From Rhodospirillaceae bacterium (GTDB lineage Bacteria; Pseudomonadota; Alphaproteobacteria; UBA8366), in contig PBCW01000006.1 of NCBI GenBank assembly GCA_002718015.1, positions 1 through 5,149 on the forward strand: a stretch of DNA of 5,149 nt, written 5' to 3'. How positions within the stretch are numbered: position 1 is the first letter of the stretch; every line of letters begins with the position of its first letter. The notes below the pieces were generated by a model, which searched no databases, was not told the origin of the DNA, and saw only the letters and a program-made list of their open reading frames with translations. Positions 1 to 5,149 of the stretch are shown here, one piece after another. A program made the position numbers and the translations under genes.

Positions 1-364
1 TCACATCAAAAATACCACGTTTTAGGAGTATTAGCATTGCAGCTATTGAGTATTCAGCAACTGAGATGGAATTAGCTCCGACGGCAGGGCAAACTTCGAT
101 ACCTTGCTCCTGACATGCTTCGGTATCAATGTTGTCGAGACCCACTCCGAGGCGCCCAATAACCTTAATGTTGGGTCCAGACTTCAATAATTTGGAGGTG
201 ACCTGTGTGCGATTTCGCACAATTAATGCGCGGCAATCTTGAAGCAAAATTGGCAAGTTTTGTTGTTGGTCTACAAGTGTTGGATCAAAGTGCACTTGGT
301 AATCTTGAGACAAGTTCTGAACTGTTGCATCATCGACAAATTCTGTGATCACAATTTCTGCCAT
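1..364 (-). CDS. D-isomer-specific 2-hydroxyacid dehydrogenase, N-terminal part (cut by window edge)
   Basis: NAD(P)-dependent oxidoreductase of the D-2-hydroxyacid dehydrogenase (SerA-like) family; about 121 residues are visible and the frame is open to base 1. It begins MAEIVITEFVDDATV, then shows VRNRTQVTSKLL (about 48-59), the family block GRLGVGLDNID (about 70-80) and GANSISVAEYSIAAMLILL (about 95-113). These belong to the substrate-binding domain and the hinge leading into the Rossmann fold. The GxGxxG motif and the catalytic Arg/Glu/His lie outside the window. The pattern recalls (S)-sulfolactate dehydrogenase-type members (SlcC), but substrate cannot be assigned from this part. The ATG at 364-362 is preceded by AAGGGGGG (379-372) at 7 nt spacing, inside the end of the upstream dehydratase gene, which implies coupled translation in one operon. 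The family call is firm; the exact reaction is unknown. Confidence 0.9.
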   Translation of the reverse strand, partial: MAEIVITEFVDDATVQNLSQDYQVHFDPTLVDQQQNLPILLQDCRALIVRNRTQVTSKLLKSGPNIKVIGRLGVGLDNIDTEACQEQGIEVCPAVGANSISVAEYSIAAMLILLKRGIFDV

Positions 365-368
365 AAGC

Positions 369-1541
369 TTACCCCCCTTGTGTTAGGCGACGAAATAGAC
401 TGAATAATTCTGACTTTAACTCGATACCTATTCCAGGCACTTCAGGTACTTTGGTCAAGCCATGTTCAATTAATGCGTTATCAGCGAATCCTCCGAAGGG
501 TTTGAATACGAGTGGATAAGATTCTGTGCCCCCTAATTGCAAGCCGGCCGCTACACTGAGGCCTAGTTGATGTCCTCCGTGCGGCACATGGTGTTTTTTT
601 GTCCAGCCTAGTGGTTTTAATATATTGATCGTATGAAGGTATTCAGTGAGGCCATACCCTAGTGCTGGGTCCATCTGAATCCAGTCAGAATTTGGACGCA
701 AGCCGCCGTATAGAGCAAAATTGACCAAGTCTTGATGAGAAAGAGAGTTCTCCCCAATCGCGATAGGACCATCATATTGGGATATTAGCGCTCTATGCAG
801 TTCGTAATCTAAAGGATCCCCAGGCTCTTCATACCATGCAAGGCCTAGTGGCTCCATTTCTTTTGCATATTCAAGCGCTTCAGCAAGTCCAAATTTACCG
901 TTAGCGTCTACTGCTAAATTTTCCCCTTTATCCCCTAATATTTTGAGAACGGCCTCGATACGTGCCATGTCTTTTGAAAGGCTGGCACCTCCGATTTTCA
1001 TCTTCACTATTCGGTATCCCAAGTCCAGATAGCGTTGCATTTCCTCACAGAGGCCATCAATTTCGCGACCGTCATAATAATATCCACCACCAGGATAAAC
1101 CAAGACTTCCTCGTCAAATTTTCCGTTATTAAACTTTTCGGAAAGCAGCCTCCAAAGCGGTTTTTCTTCAATTTTCGCAACGGCGTCCCAAACGGCCATG
1201 TCAATTACTGCTGCTGCAACTGCACGATCTCCATGACCGCCGGGCTTTTCATTTGCCAGCATTGTTGAATGTATTTTCAGGGGATCGAGAATTTCTCGAT
1301 CATCCAATAAGTCTTTTGGTGGCGTTTCTAGTATGCGAGGGATGAGACGTTCGCGAAGGATACCTCCTTGAGCATACCGTCCATTGGAGCCGAAGCCATA
1401 GCCAATAACTTTTTCTCCATTTCGGACCTGATCCGTCACCAAAGCTACAATGCTAGTGGTCATTTTTGAAAAATCGATAACGGCATTCCGCATCGAGGAA
1501 TGTATTCTTTCGCTGCTTTCAAATATATTGAGGATTTGCAT
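369..1541 (-). CDS. tarD: D(-)-tartrate dehydratase, enolase superfamily (MR/MLE)
   Basis: Cytoplasmic Mg-dependent dehydratase expected to convert D-tartrate to oxaloacetate (EC 4.2.1.81). The 390 residues match the length of the Bradyrhizobium enzyme (about 389), and shared stretches run the whole length, such as DFSKMTTS (23-30), NEKPGGHGDRA (97-107), VIDMAVWDAVAK (112-123), GDPLDY (241-246) and VPHGGHQ (319-325). Catalytic and metal residues are all present: KMK with Lys180/Lys182, Asp212 (VDAN), Glu238 (WYEEPGDP), Glu264 (GEN) and His321 (PHGGH). The N-terminal capping domain is about residues 1-140 and the barrel about 145-370. The ATG at 1541 has no clear Shine-Dalgarno sequence (upstream is A-rich), but the N-terminus aligns with the family. 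It is the first gene of an operon with the hydroxyacid dehydrogenase 4 bp downstream. Family certainty is high; D-tartrate specificity rests on remembered similarity, and another acid sugar remains possible. Confidence 0.9.
   Translation of the reverse strand: MQILNIFESSERIHSSMRNAVIDFSKMTTSIVALVTDQVRNGEKVIGYGFGSNGRYAQGGILRERLIPRILETPPKDLLDDREILDPLKIHSTMLANEKPGGHGDRAVAAAVIDMAVWDAVAKIEEKPLWRLLSEKFNNGKFDEEVLVYPGGGYYYDGREIDGLCEEMQRYLDLGYRIVKMKIGGASLSKDMARIEAVLKILGDKGENLAVDANGKFGLAEALEYAKEMEPLGLAWYEEPGDPLDYELHRALISQYDGPIAIGENSLSHQDLVNFALYGGLRPNSDWIQMDPALGYGLTEYLHTINILKPLGWTKKHHVPHGGHQLGLSVAAGLQLGGTESYPLVFKPFGGFADNALIEHGLTKVPEVPGIGIELKSELFSLFRRLTQGG
372..379 (-). promoter_or_regulatory. Ribosome binding site of the dehydrogenase, inside the end of tarD
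   Basis: AAGGGGGG on the minus strand encodes part of the final Gln-Gly-Gly of the dehydratase and lies 7 nt before the dehydrogenase ATG. The tarD stop codon (371-369) falls between this site and the start, so ribosomes finishing tarD can start the second gene. Confidence 0.7.
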
Positions 1542-1577
1542 TTTAATTTTTAGGTTTTTTTAACCACTCTCTTTAAA

Positions 1578-1607
1578 GTTATACAAGTTCACTTATCAGC
1601 GCGTCGA
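1578..1607 (-). promoter_or_regulatory. Candidate sigma70-type promoter of the tarD operon
   Basis: On the minus strand TATAAC (1583-1578) is a 5/6 match to a -10 box. TCGACG (1607-1602), a 4/6 match to TTGACA, lies 18 bp upstream of it. The -10 box is 36 nt from the tarD start, giving a short leader. This is the best placed candidate upstream of the operon, but the -35 box is weak and AT-rich DNA produces chance matches. Confidence 0.35.
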
Positions 1608-1631
1608 CCTATCATGCGTGGCCTTTTTCCG

Positions 1632-1649
1632 GTGGTATCTCCATATCAC
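1632..1649. promoter_or_regulatory. Imperfect dyad upstream of the tarD promoter, possible operator
   Basis: GTGGTAT and ATATCAC form 7-bp arms with one mismatch (a G-T pair) around a 4-nt CTCC centre. It lies about 25 bp upstream of the candidate tarD -35 box, a normal place for an activator or repressor site. No regulator gene is visible in the window. This is a weak, purely structural call. Confidence 0.2.
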
Positions 1650-2058
1650 TTTCAAGCATCCGGAGTTAGATAAGATAGGCATATTCTGCACTAAATGTGA
1701 ATAATATTGCCTATTATTTATAAATACGATCATATTGACAGAAAAAATATGGAATAACCGTATCATAAAAAATTTTATTTAATCATCTATTATTATAAAT
1801 ATATTCAAAAATATACAATATTTATTAATTTTTTACTTTAAATATAAAAAATACTTTAATTTTAGCTTTAATACATACTTATATGGAATAATTTTTTGTG
1901 GTTGGCATTTTTGTCCCGCATCTTGCATAGCAATTCTCGAATGGTAGGGACTATGTTGTGTTCTTCTCTGCTCGGTAATGGAATAATTTTGAGAATTGCA
2001 AGCATGATTTTTTTCTTGGTTTGTATCTAATCCGTTAGTGGGGTGGCGTAGGTGCCTC

Positions 2059-3426
2059 ATGAATAAATATCTTCTTTCTTTGCTGGTTATTTGTGCAATT
2101 TGTAACAAAAGCGAGTGGCAATTTATCCAGCCAGCAGAGGCTATCACTCTGCCTGCCGCTGTAAAAATGGCCGTAAAGGCAAGCATTGGAATAGAGGACC
2201 TTCCTATTGAAGAGGATGCATCCTTCTTATCTGCTTCAAATAATATAACAGCGACAAATAAATTGCCCCATGTCCAAATCGGGCGCGCCTTTGGTTTTGC
2301 TCCGCATAGGTCAGCAAAGGTTGTCGCGAACAATAACCTTGACACCTATACCTATATAACATTGCGGGCTGTTGCCGCTTACCTTTACGCGTTGCTTCAA
2401 CGAGAGCTTGTGGCGCTCGCGGGTGAATACGTCGAGAAGCAAAGAAATCATCTGACTGTCGCGCAACAAAGGGAAGGGCCGCAAAAACTAACCGCAGCAG
2501 GTATAAATCGCATTCAAGAATCGTTAGGGTCGGCACAAATCATATTTTCACAGGCATTAACCAAGTTGTCTGATGCAGATGACGCATTCTCTCATATAAT
2601 AAAAACGTCACCGAAATATTTAGTTCGGCCAAGCATGCCTGAAGCTCGCTTCATGCAGAAATTAGTGCCGTTGCTTATAGCGGTAACATGTTTAACTCGA
2701 AATGACGCGTCATCTGATAGAGAGACTAGAAGCTCAGAAGCCGAGCCAGATAGTCAGGCATTGCCAAAATTCCCGACTTTCGGAGATTTTCCATCACGAA
2801 GTAATAACATGCGTGATAAACCTGCTGTATCTTCCAAAAAACAATTCACGGCCTGCATGAAAAATCCTTCTGGATTACTAGTTTTTCAAAATCTCGGACG
2901 GGGGACGAAAACAGACCATTACTGGCGCGCCCTTCAAAACGAAAGAATGCGCCTGAAGGTTTTCCGGAATGACGTCGGAATAAATTATAGAGTGAGAAGT
3001 GTTTTTCGGCGTCAGTTTGATCGCAGGCAGCGAACTTTTTCTGAACTTCTTGATGCAGAGAGGGAGCTTTTTGACTCTAAAGTTAGGCAGGTAAAGTCGG
3101 AATTCGTAGAATTTTTTGGAATATATAAAATCCTGGCCGTGGCTGGGTTATTACCTGTTGCGTTTCGGTTAGACCGCCAAGGAGATCACATCATAGATGA
3201 CACACGGCACTTGATGAAATCATATATCGGATGTTCGAAACTCAAAGCAGGGGTAATTCATCAGAGCAGGCTAGAAATACCATTCAAAAAGAGTTTCGGT
3301 AAAGATTTTGTAGTGCATGAAGGGTTTGAAAAGGAAGTATCCAAACCATTTGGATTTCCCATCACACTTAATGGAAAGTTGTGCGAAGCGAATATATTTT
3401 CGAGAGTTTCTTTAGCTATTCGATAG
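2059..3426 (+). CDS. Degenerate TolC/LapE-like outer membrane factor, probably a decaying gene
   Basis: The frame encodes 455 residues from the ATG at 2059, chosen because it gives a proper signal peptide: MNK, hydrophobic YLLSLLVICAI, and AEA before a cleavage point after residue 28. A GTG at 2038 would put charged residues in front. TolC-type proteins are trimeric outer membrane channels of type I secretion and efflux. Remnants of both family repeats appear in order: ITLPAAVKMAV (29-39), AVAAYLYALLQRELVALA (104-121), a coiled-coil-like helix to about 190, LPKFPTF (235-241), SGLLVFQNL (271-279) and QRTFSELLDAERELFDSK (324-341), then YKILAVAGLL (356-365). Spacing between blocks looks tens of residues shorter than normal, other segments are unlike the family, and the last 90 residues match nothing I know. 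No inner membrane transporter or adaptor gene is adjacent. A functional, fast-evolving protein cannot be excluded, since there is no internal stop. Confidence 0.55.
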   Translation: MNKYLLSLLVICAICNKSEWQFIQPAEAITLPAAVKMAVKASIGIEDLPIEEDASFLSASNNITATNKLPHVQIGRAFGFAPHRSAKVVANNNLDTYTYITLRAVAAYLYALLQRELVALAGEYVEKQRNHLTVAQQREGPQKLTAAGINRIQESLGSAQIIFSQALTKLSDADDAFSHIIKTSPKYLVRPSMPEARFMQKLVPLLIAVTCLTRNDASSDRETRSSEAEPDSQALPKFPTFGDFPSRSNNMRDKPAVSSKKQFTACMKNPSGLLVFQNLGRGTKTDHYWRALQNERMRLKVFRNDVGINYRVRSVFRRQFDRRQRTFSELLDAERELFDSKVRQVKSEFVEFFGIYKILAVAGLLPVAFRLDRQGDHIIDDTRHLMKSYIGCSKLKAGVIHQSRLEIPFKKSFGKDFVVHEGFEKEVSKPFGFPITLNGKLCEANIFSRVSLAIR

Positions 3427-3440
3427 CAGATTTAGGTCGA

Positions 3441-3470
3441 TACCCCTGTCTGGGCTGTTTCAACAGGGTA
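3441..3470 (+). terminator. Stem-loop after the TolC-like gene, without a T run
   Basis: TACCCCTGT (3441-3449) can pair with ACAGGGTA (3463-3470), with one bulged C and a 13-nt loop, 14 bp after the stop codon. No T tract follows, so it is not a standard intrinsic terminator. It could be a decayed one or a 3'-end stabilising hairpin. Confidence 0.3.
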
Positions 3471-3545
3471 CCCAAATTCGAAAACACAAACATCATTTTT
3501 CCTTTGTTAGATGAATGTTTTTAATTGTATTTAAGACGTGCACTT

Positions 3546-3574
3546 TTGATGTTAGTTCGCAAACCTGGCATAAT
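3546..3574 (+). promoter_or_regulatory. Promoter of the creatininase-family gene (extended -10)
   Basis: TTGATG (3546-3551, 4/6 match to TTGACA) is separated by an ideal 17 bp from CATAAT (3569-3574, 5/6 match to TATAAT). The -10 box carries the extended TGn motif (TGG at 3566-3568). Transcription would begin near 3581, giving a leader of about 68 nt. This is the best promoter match seen in the window, and it implies the gene is expressed independently of the TolC-like frame. Confidence 0.5.
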
Positions 3575-3610
3575 AATAAAAAGTGTAGCTATGTCCTAAC
3601 CTTTAGGCAC

Positions 3611-3627
3611 ATCATGGCAAACATGAT
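3611..3627 (+). promoter_or_regulatory. Perfect dyad in the creatininase leader, possible operator or hairpin
   Basis: ATCATG (3611-3616) and CATGAT (3622-3627) are perfect 6-bp inverted arms around GCAAA, lying between the likely transcription start and the ribosome binding site. A second small hairpin, CCTAA (3595-3599) with TTAGG (3603-3607), sits just upstream. Either a dimeric repressor site or RNA structure near the ribosome binding site would fit. No regulator is visible. Confidence 0.3.
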
Positions 3628-3648
3628 TATCTATTTAAGGTGAAAGCT

Positions 3649-4434
3649 ATGATTAATGGCATAAGGCGCTGGTCTAGTATCACCACCGAGGATTTCGTTG
3701 ACATGGCTGGCAGTATCGCATTGCTCCCCGTGTCGGCAGTGGAACAGCATGGGCCACATCTTCCACTCGGGGTGGATGCACTTATTAATGAAGCAATCGT
3801 CACCAAGGTGATGACCTTTGCTCCTGAGGGCCTTTCGGTTATGGTACTGCCGCAGCAAGTTATTGGGTACAGTGAGGAACATCAGTCTTTTCCAGGAACT
3901 TTGAGTTTCAGTATAGAAACATTGCTTTCAACTTGGCGCGAAATAGGAGAAAGCGTTGCCAAAGCGGGTTTGCGGAAACTCGTTATTTTTAATAGTCATG
4001 GTGGGCAGAATGAACTAATGACGCTAGCGGCGAGACAGTTGCGTATTTCCACTGATCTTTTTGTTGCGGCAGCAAGTTGGACCCACCTTATCGATTTGGA
4101 GGATTTGGTTACACCACATGAGCGGCGCTTTGGCATTCATGGCGGAGCCATTGAAACAGCATTAATGCTTCATATTGCGCCAGAAGAGGTCAAAATGGAG
4201 CGAATAGATAACTTTATATCAAAAGGCCAAGCAGTAGCCGACGTATCTACACATTTGCAGCCTACCGGCAGGAATACCTATGCCTGGATGACTGAGGATT
4301 TGAACAAAACGGGTGCTGTGGGTGATGCAAGCCAAGCCACGTCATCAATGGGAAAGGAGATCCTCGATCGAGCTGTGAAAGGACTTATAGAATTTCTTTA
4401 TGATGTAAATCGAATAACGCCTCATTCGTCATAA
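3649..4434 (+). CDS. Creatininase-family metal-dependent amidohydrolase
   Basis: Cytoplasmic amide hydrolase of the creatininase superfamily, which includes creatininase, MftE and ArfB-type enzymes, usually with one or two divalent metals. From the ATG at 3649 it has 261 residues, normal for the family (about 240-270). Metal ligands are visible: [12 protein letters not shown] (Glu32, His34, Asp43), NSHGGQ (His117) and [11 protein letters not shown] (Glu169). Also typical are [12 protein letters not shown] (76-87) and the C-terminal [10 protein letters not shown] (222-231). The ATG is preferred over the in-frame GTG at 3640 because AAGGTG (3637-3642) is a ribosome binding site 6 nt before the ATG and overlaps that GTG. 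It has its own promoter and terminator, and its end overlaps the convergent apt by 13 bp. The substrate is unknown; a link to the tartrate dehydratase operon is suggested only by proximity. Confidence 0.9.
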   Translation: MINGIRRWSSITTEDFVDMAGSIALLPVSAVEQHGPHLPLGVDALINEAIVTKVMTFAPEGLSVMVLPQQVIGYSEEHQSFPGTLSFSIETLLSTWREIGESVAKAGLRKLVIFNSHGGQNELMTLAARQLRISTDLFVAAASWTHLIDLEDLVTPHERRFGIHGGAIETALMLHIAPEEVKMERIDNFISKGQAVADVSTHLQPTGRNTYAWMTEDLNKTGAVGDASQATSSMGKEILDRAVKGLIEFLYDVNRITPHSS

Positions 4435-4937
4435 GCGACAATCGAGTGGACTGGGAAGTCCATTTTTTTTCTTCCTGCAAGAAAATTGAGCTCGATAATG
4501 AAAACAGCTGCCAAAATATTTGCCCCTGCTTGCCGCAGAAGATGTGCCGTTGCTGATGCTGTTCCGCCTGTCGCCAACAGATCATCTAAAATGATGATTT
4601 TTTGTCCTGTTTTTACAGCGTCAGCCTGAATTTCTATTATATCAGTCCCGTATTCTAGATCATATTCATGTGAGATTGTATTTCCAGGCAACTTGCCCTT
4701 TTTACGTATCATGGCAAAGCCAACGCCAAGTTCTAACGCCAGGGGTGCAGCGGTTAAAAATCCACGTGACTCAATGCCAACCAATAGATCGGGTTTCTGT
4801 GGCGCAATGATATGGGCTAATTTTTCAATACACGCACTCCAAGCCTCTGGGTGCGCAAGGAGGGTGGAGATATCGTAAAAAAATATCCCTGGTTTCGGAA
4901 AATTAGGTATGCCACGGATATGTTCTTTAAGGTTCAT
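4422..4937 (-). CDS. apt: Adenine phosphoribosyltransferase
   Basis: Cytoplasmic purine-salvage enzyme converting adenine and PRPP to AMP and pyrophosphate (EC 2.4.2.7). The 171-residue length from the ATG at 4937 is normal. The start [18 protein letters not shown] is the usual one for alphaproteobacterial Apt. Further motifs are YDISTLL (21-27), GIESRGF (54-60), RKKGKLPG (78-85) and the PRPP-binding loop [12 protein letters not shown] (116-127). A TTG nine bases upstream would add three residues, but AAGGA (4952-4948) sits 10 nt from the ATG and GAGG (4944-4941) 3 nt from it, and homologues begin at the Met. The last 13 bp overlap the end of the convergent creatininase gene. The nearest minus-strand promoter candidate is poor: TACAAT at 4958-4953 with CCGACA at 4980-4975. 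All expected catalytic motifs are intact. Confidence 0.95.
   Translation of the reverse strand: MNLKEHIRGIPNFPKPGIFFYDISTLLAHPEAWSACIEKLAHIIAPQKPDLLVGIESRGFLTAAPLALELGVGFAMIRKKGKLPGNTISHEYDLEYGTDIIEIQADAVKTGQKIIILDDLLATGGTASATAHLLRQAGANILAAVFIIELNFLAGRKKMDFPVHSIVAYDE
4447..4470 (+). terminator. Intrinsic terminator of the creatininase gene, inside apt
   Basis: TGGACT (4447-4452) and AGTCCA (4457-4462) form a perfect 6-bp stem with a GGGA tetraloop, followed at once by eight T residues (4463-4470). The stem begins 13 nt after the TAA at 4432-4434. On the other strand the same bases encode Lys-Lys-Met-Asp-Phe-Pro-Val-His of Apt, so the signal lies wholly within an opposing coding sequence. Confidence 0.75.
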
Positions 4938-4983
4938 GTTCCTCAAGTCCTTATTGTAAGCGACGCTTTTATTGTGTCGGATT

Positions 4984-4992
4984 TGTTATAAT
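4984..4992 (+). promoter_or_regulatory. Extended -10 promoter element for the rightward edge gene
   Basis: TGTTATAAT is a perfect TATAAT box (4987-4992) with the TGn extension, which can act without a -35 box; no good -35 is present. It lies about 120 bp before the partial gene at the right edge and points away from apt. Confidence 0.4.
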
Positions 4993-5000
4993 GTGACGGC

Positions 5001-5019
5001 GTGTATCAATCAAATACAC
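5001..5019. promoter_or_regulatory. Perfect dyad just after the extended -10 element, possible operator
   Basis: GTGTAT (5001-5006) and ATACAC (5014-5019) are perfect inverted arms with a 7-nt centre. The dyad would cover the start of the transcript from the TATAAT box at 4987-4992, where a repressor or a 5' hairpin would act. It is short enough to be chance. Confidence 0.25.
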
Positions 5020-5114
5020 AAACAAATGGCATGCTTTCAGCCAGTCAAGTGCTGTGTTATTCATATTAAAATTAAAAAGGCAGTATCATACTGGATCAGA
5101 GCGGGGAGTAATGC

Positions 5115-5149
5115 GTGTCCAAATCCGCAGCATGGCTTGATTATCAAGT
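5115..5149 (+). CDS. First codons of an unidentified gene (cut by window edge)
   Basis: A GTG at 5115 opens a frame reading MSKSAAWLDYQ to the window end. GGGGAG (5103-5108) lies 6 nt before it, good ribosome binding site spacing. An in-frame TAA at 5109-5111 rules out a longer start. The competing ATG at 5111 in another frame stops after nine codons. Eleven residues are too few to identify a product. It would be transcribed divergently from apt. Confidence 0.4.
   Translation, partial: MSKSAAWLDYQ

Larger units (their letters stand above)
1542..2058. other. Long divergent spacer, very AT-rich in the middle
   Basis: About 517 bp without a convincing gene between the divergent tarD and TolC-like genes. 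The stretch from about 1690 to 1880 is almost entirely A and T. The motif ATGGAATAA occurs three times (1749-1757, 1883-1891, 1978-1986), and the last two share 13 bp, ATGGAATAATTTT. An inverted pair CAATTCTC (1931-1938) and GAGAATTG (1991-1998) brackets 52 bp. A plus-strand TTGACA (1735-1740) is a perfect -35 box, but the nearest -10-like TATCAT (1761-1766) is 20 bp away, so a TolC promoter here is only a weak possibility. A short hydrophobic frame (1941-2030, plus) lacks a ribosome binding site. Confidence 0.5.

Noticed and set aside
1035..1268. Plus-strand frame of 77 codons and a minus-strand frame of 65 codons inside the dehydratase gene
   Set aside because: Both lie within a fully conserved enzyme gene and show no family features.
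1735..1766. Plus-strand TTGACA with TATCAT as a promoter for the TolC-like gene
   Set aside because: The 20-bp spacing is too long and the site is nearly 300 bp from the start codon; mentioned only in the spacer entry.
1941..2030. Plus-strand small hydrophobic frame of 29 codons (MVGTMLCSSLLGNG onward) in the spacer
   Set aside because: It resembles a small membrane peptide, but there is no ribosome binding site before the ATG, and T-rich DNA readily yields hydrophobic codons.
1833..2345. Minus-strand open frame of 170 codons overlapping the start of the TolC-like gene
   Set aside because: No recognisable motif. It lies opposite the signal-peptide region, and its C-terminal part comes from very AT-rich spacer; it looks like a chance antisense frame.
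2204..2536. Minus-strand open frame of 110 codons inside the TolC-like gene
   Set aside because: Antisense to the family-like helix region, with no motif and no plausible ribosome binding site context; treated as a shadow.
3631..3882. Minus-strand frame of 83 codons across the creatininase start
   Set aside because: Antisense to conserved metal-binding motifs, with no independent support.
4385..4585. Second minus-strand frame of 66 codons within apt, and a plus-strand frame of 61 codons at 4693-4878
   Set aside because: Both are other-frame shadows of the well-conserved apt coding sequence.
1..5149. CRISPR array, insertion sequence, tRNA or rRNA, toxin-antitoxin or phage-defence genes
   Set aside because: No regular repeat-spacer pattern, transposase motif, terminal inverted repeats with target duplication, cloverleaf or defence-family motif was seen on either strand.

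Overview
The window most likely comes from an alphaproteobacterium. The adenine phosphoribosyltransferase near the right end resembles Rhodospirillales-type Apt from the residues [17 protein letters not shown] onward, and the enolase-superfamily protein resembles the Bradyrhizobium D-tartrate dehydratase. Base composition is low to moderate in GC by eye, with very AT-rich spacers (notably about 1690-1880) and one badly diverged gene. This suggests a genome under mutational or reductive pressure. That placement is inference from remembered family sequences, not a search result.

Layout. On the minus strand at the left lies a two-gene catabolic operon. An intact MR/MLE-family D-tartrate dehydratase (369-1541) is followed 4 bp later by a D-isomer-specific 2-hydroxyacid dehydrogenase that runs off the left edge (364-1). 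The second gene's ribosome binding site sits inside the last codons of the first, so the two are probably translationally coupled. A spacer of about 500 bp (1542-2058) holds the likely operon promoter, some small dyads and a strongly AT-rich stretch. On the plus strand follows an open frame (2059-3426) that still shows a signal peptide and scattered hallmarks of a TolC/LapE-type outer membrane factor. It is shortened inside, poorly conserved, and carries an unrelated C-terminal tail; it is probably a decaying gene. A creatininase-family metal-dependent amidohydrolase (3649-4434, plus) comes next, with a good promoter, a perfect dyad in its leader, and a strong intrinsic terminator. The converging apt gene (4422-4937, minus) overlaps its 3' end by 13 bp, so the terminator lies inside apt. 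Right of apt a plus-strand promoter-like element leads to the first codons of a gene cut by the window edge.

How the genes work together. Tartrate dehydratase would feed oxaloacetate to the TCA cycle, and the dehydrogenase would oxidise or reduce a related 2-hydroxy acid. The creatininase-family hydrolase might open an amide-containing precursor, but it has its own promoter and only proximity links it to the operon. apt is a housekeeping purine-salvage gene. I find no CRISPR array, insertion sequence, tRNA, rRNA, defence system or clearly novel system. The most unusual items are the degenerate TolC frame and the terminator embedded in the opposing apt coding sequence.
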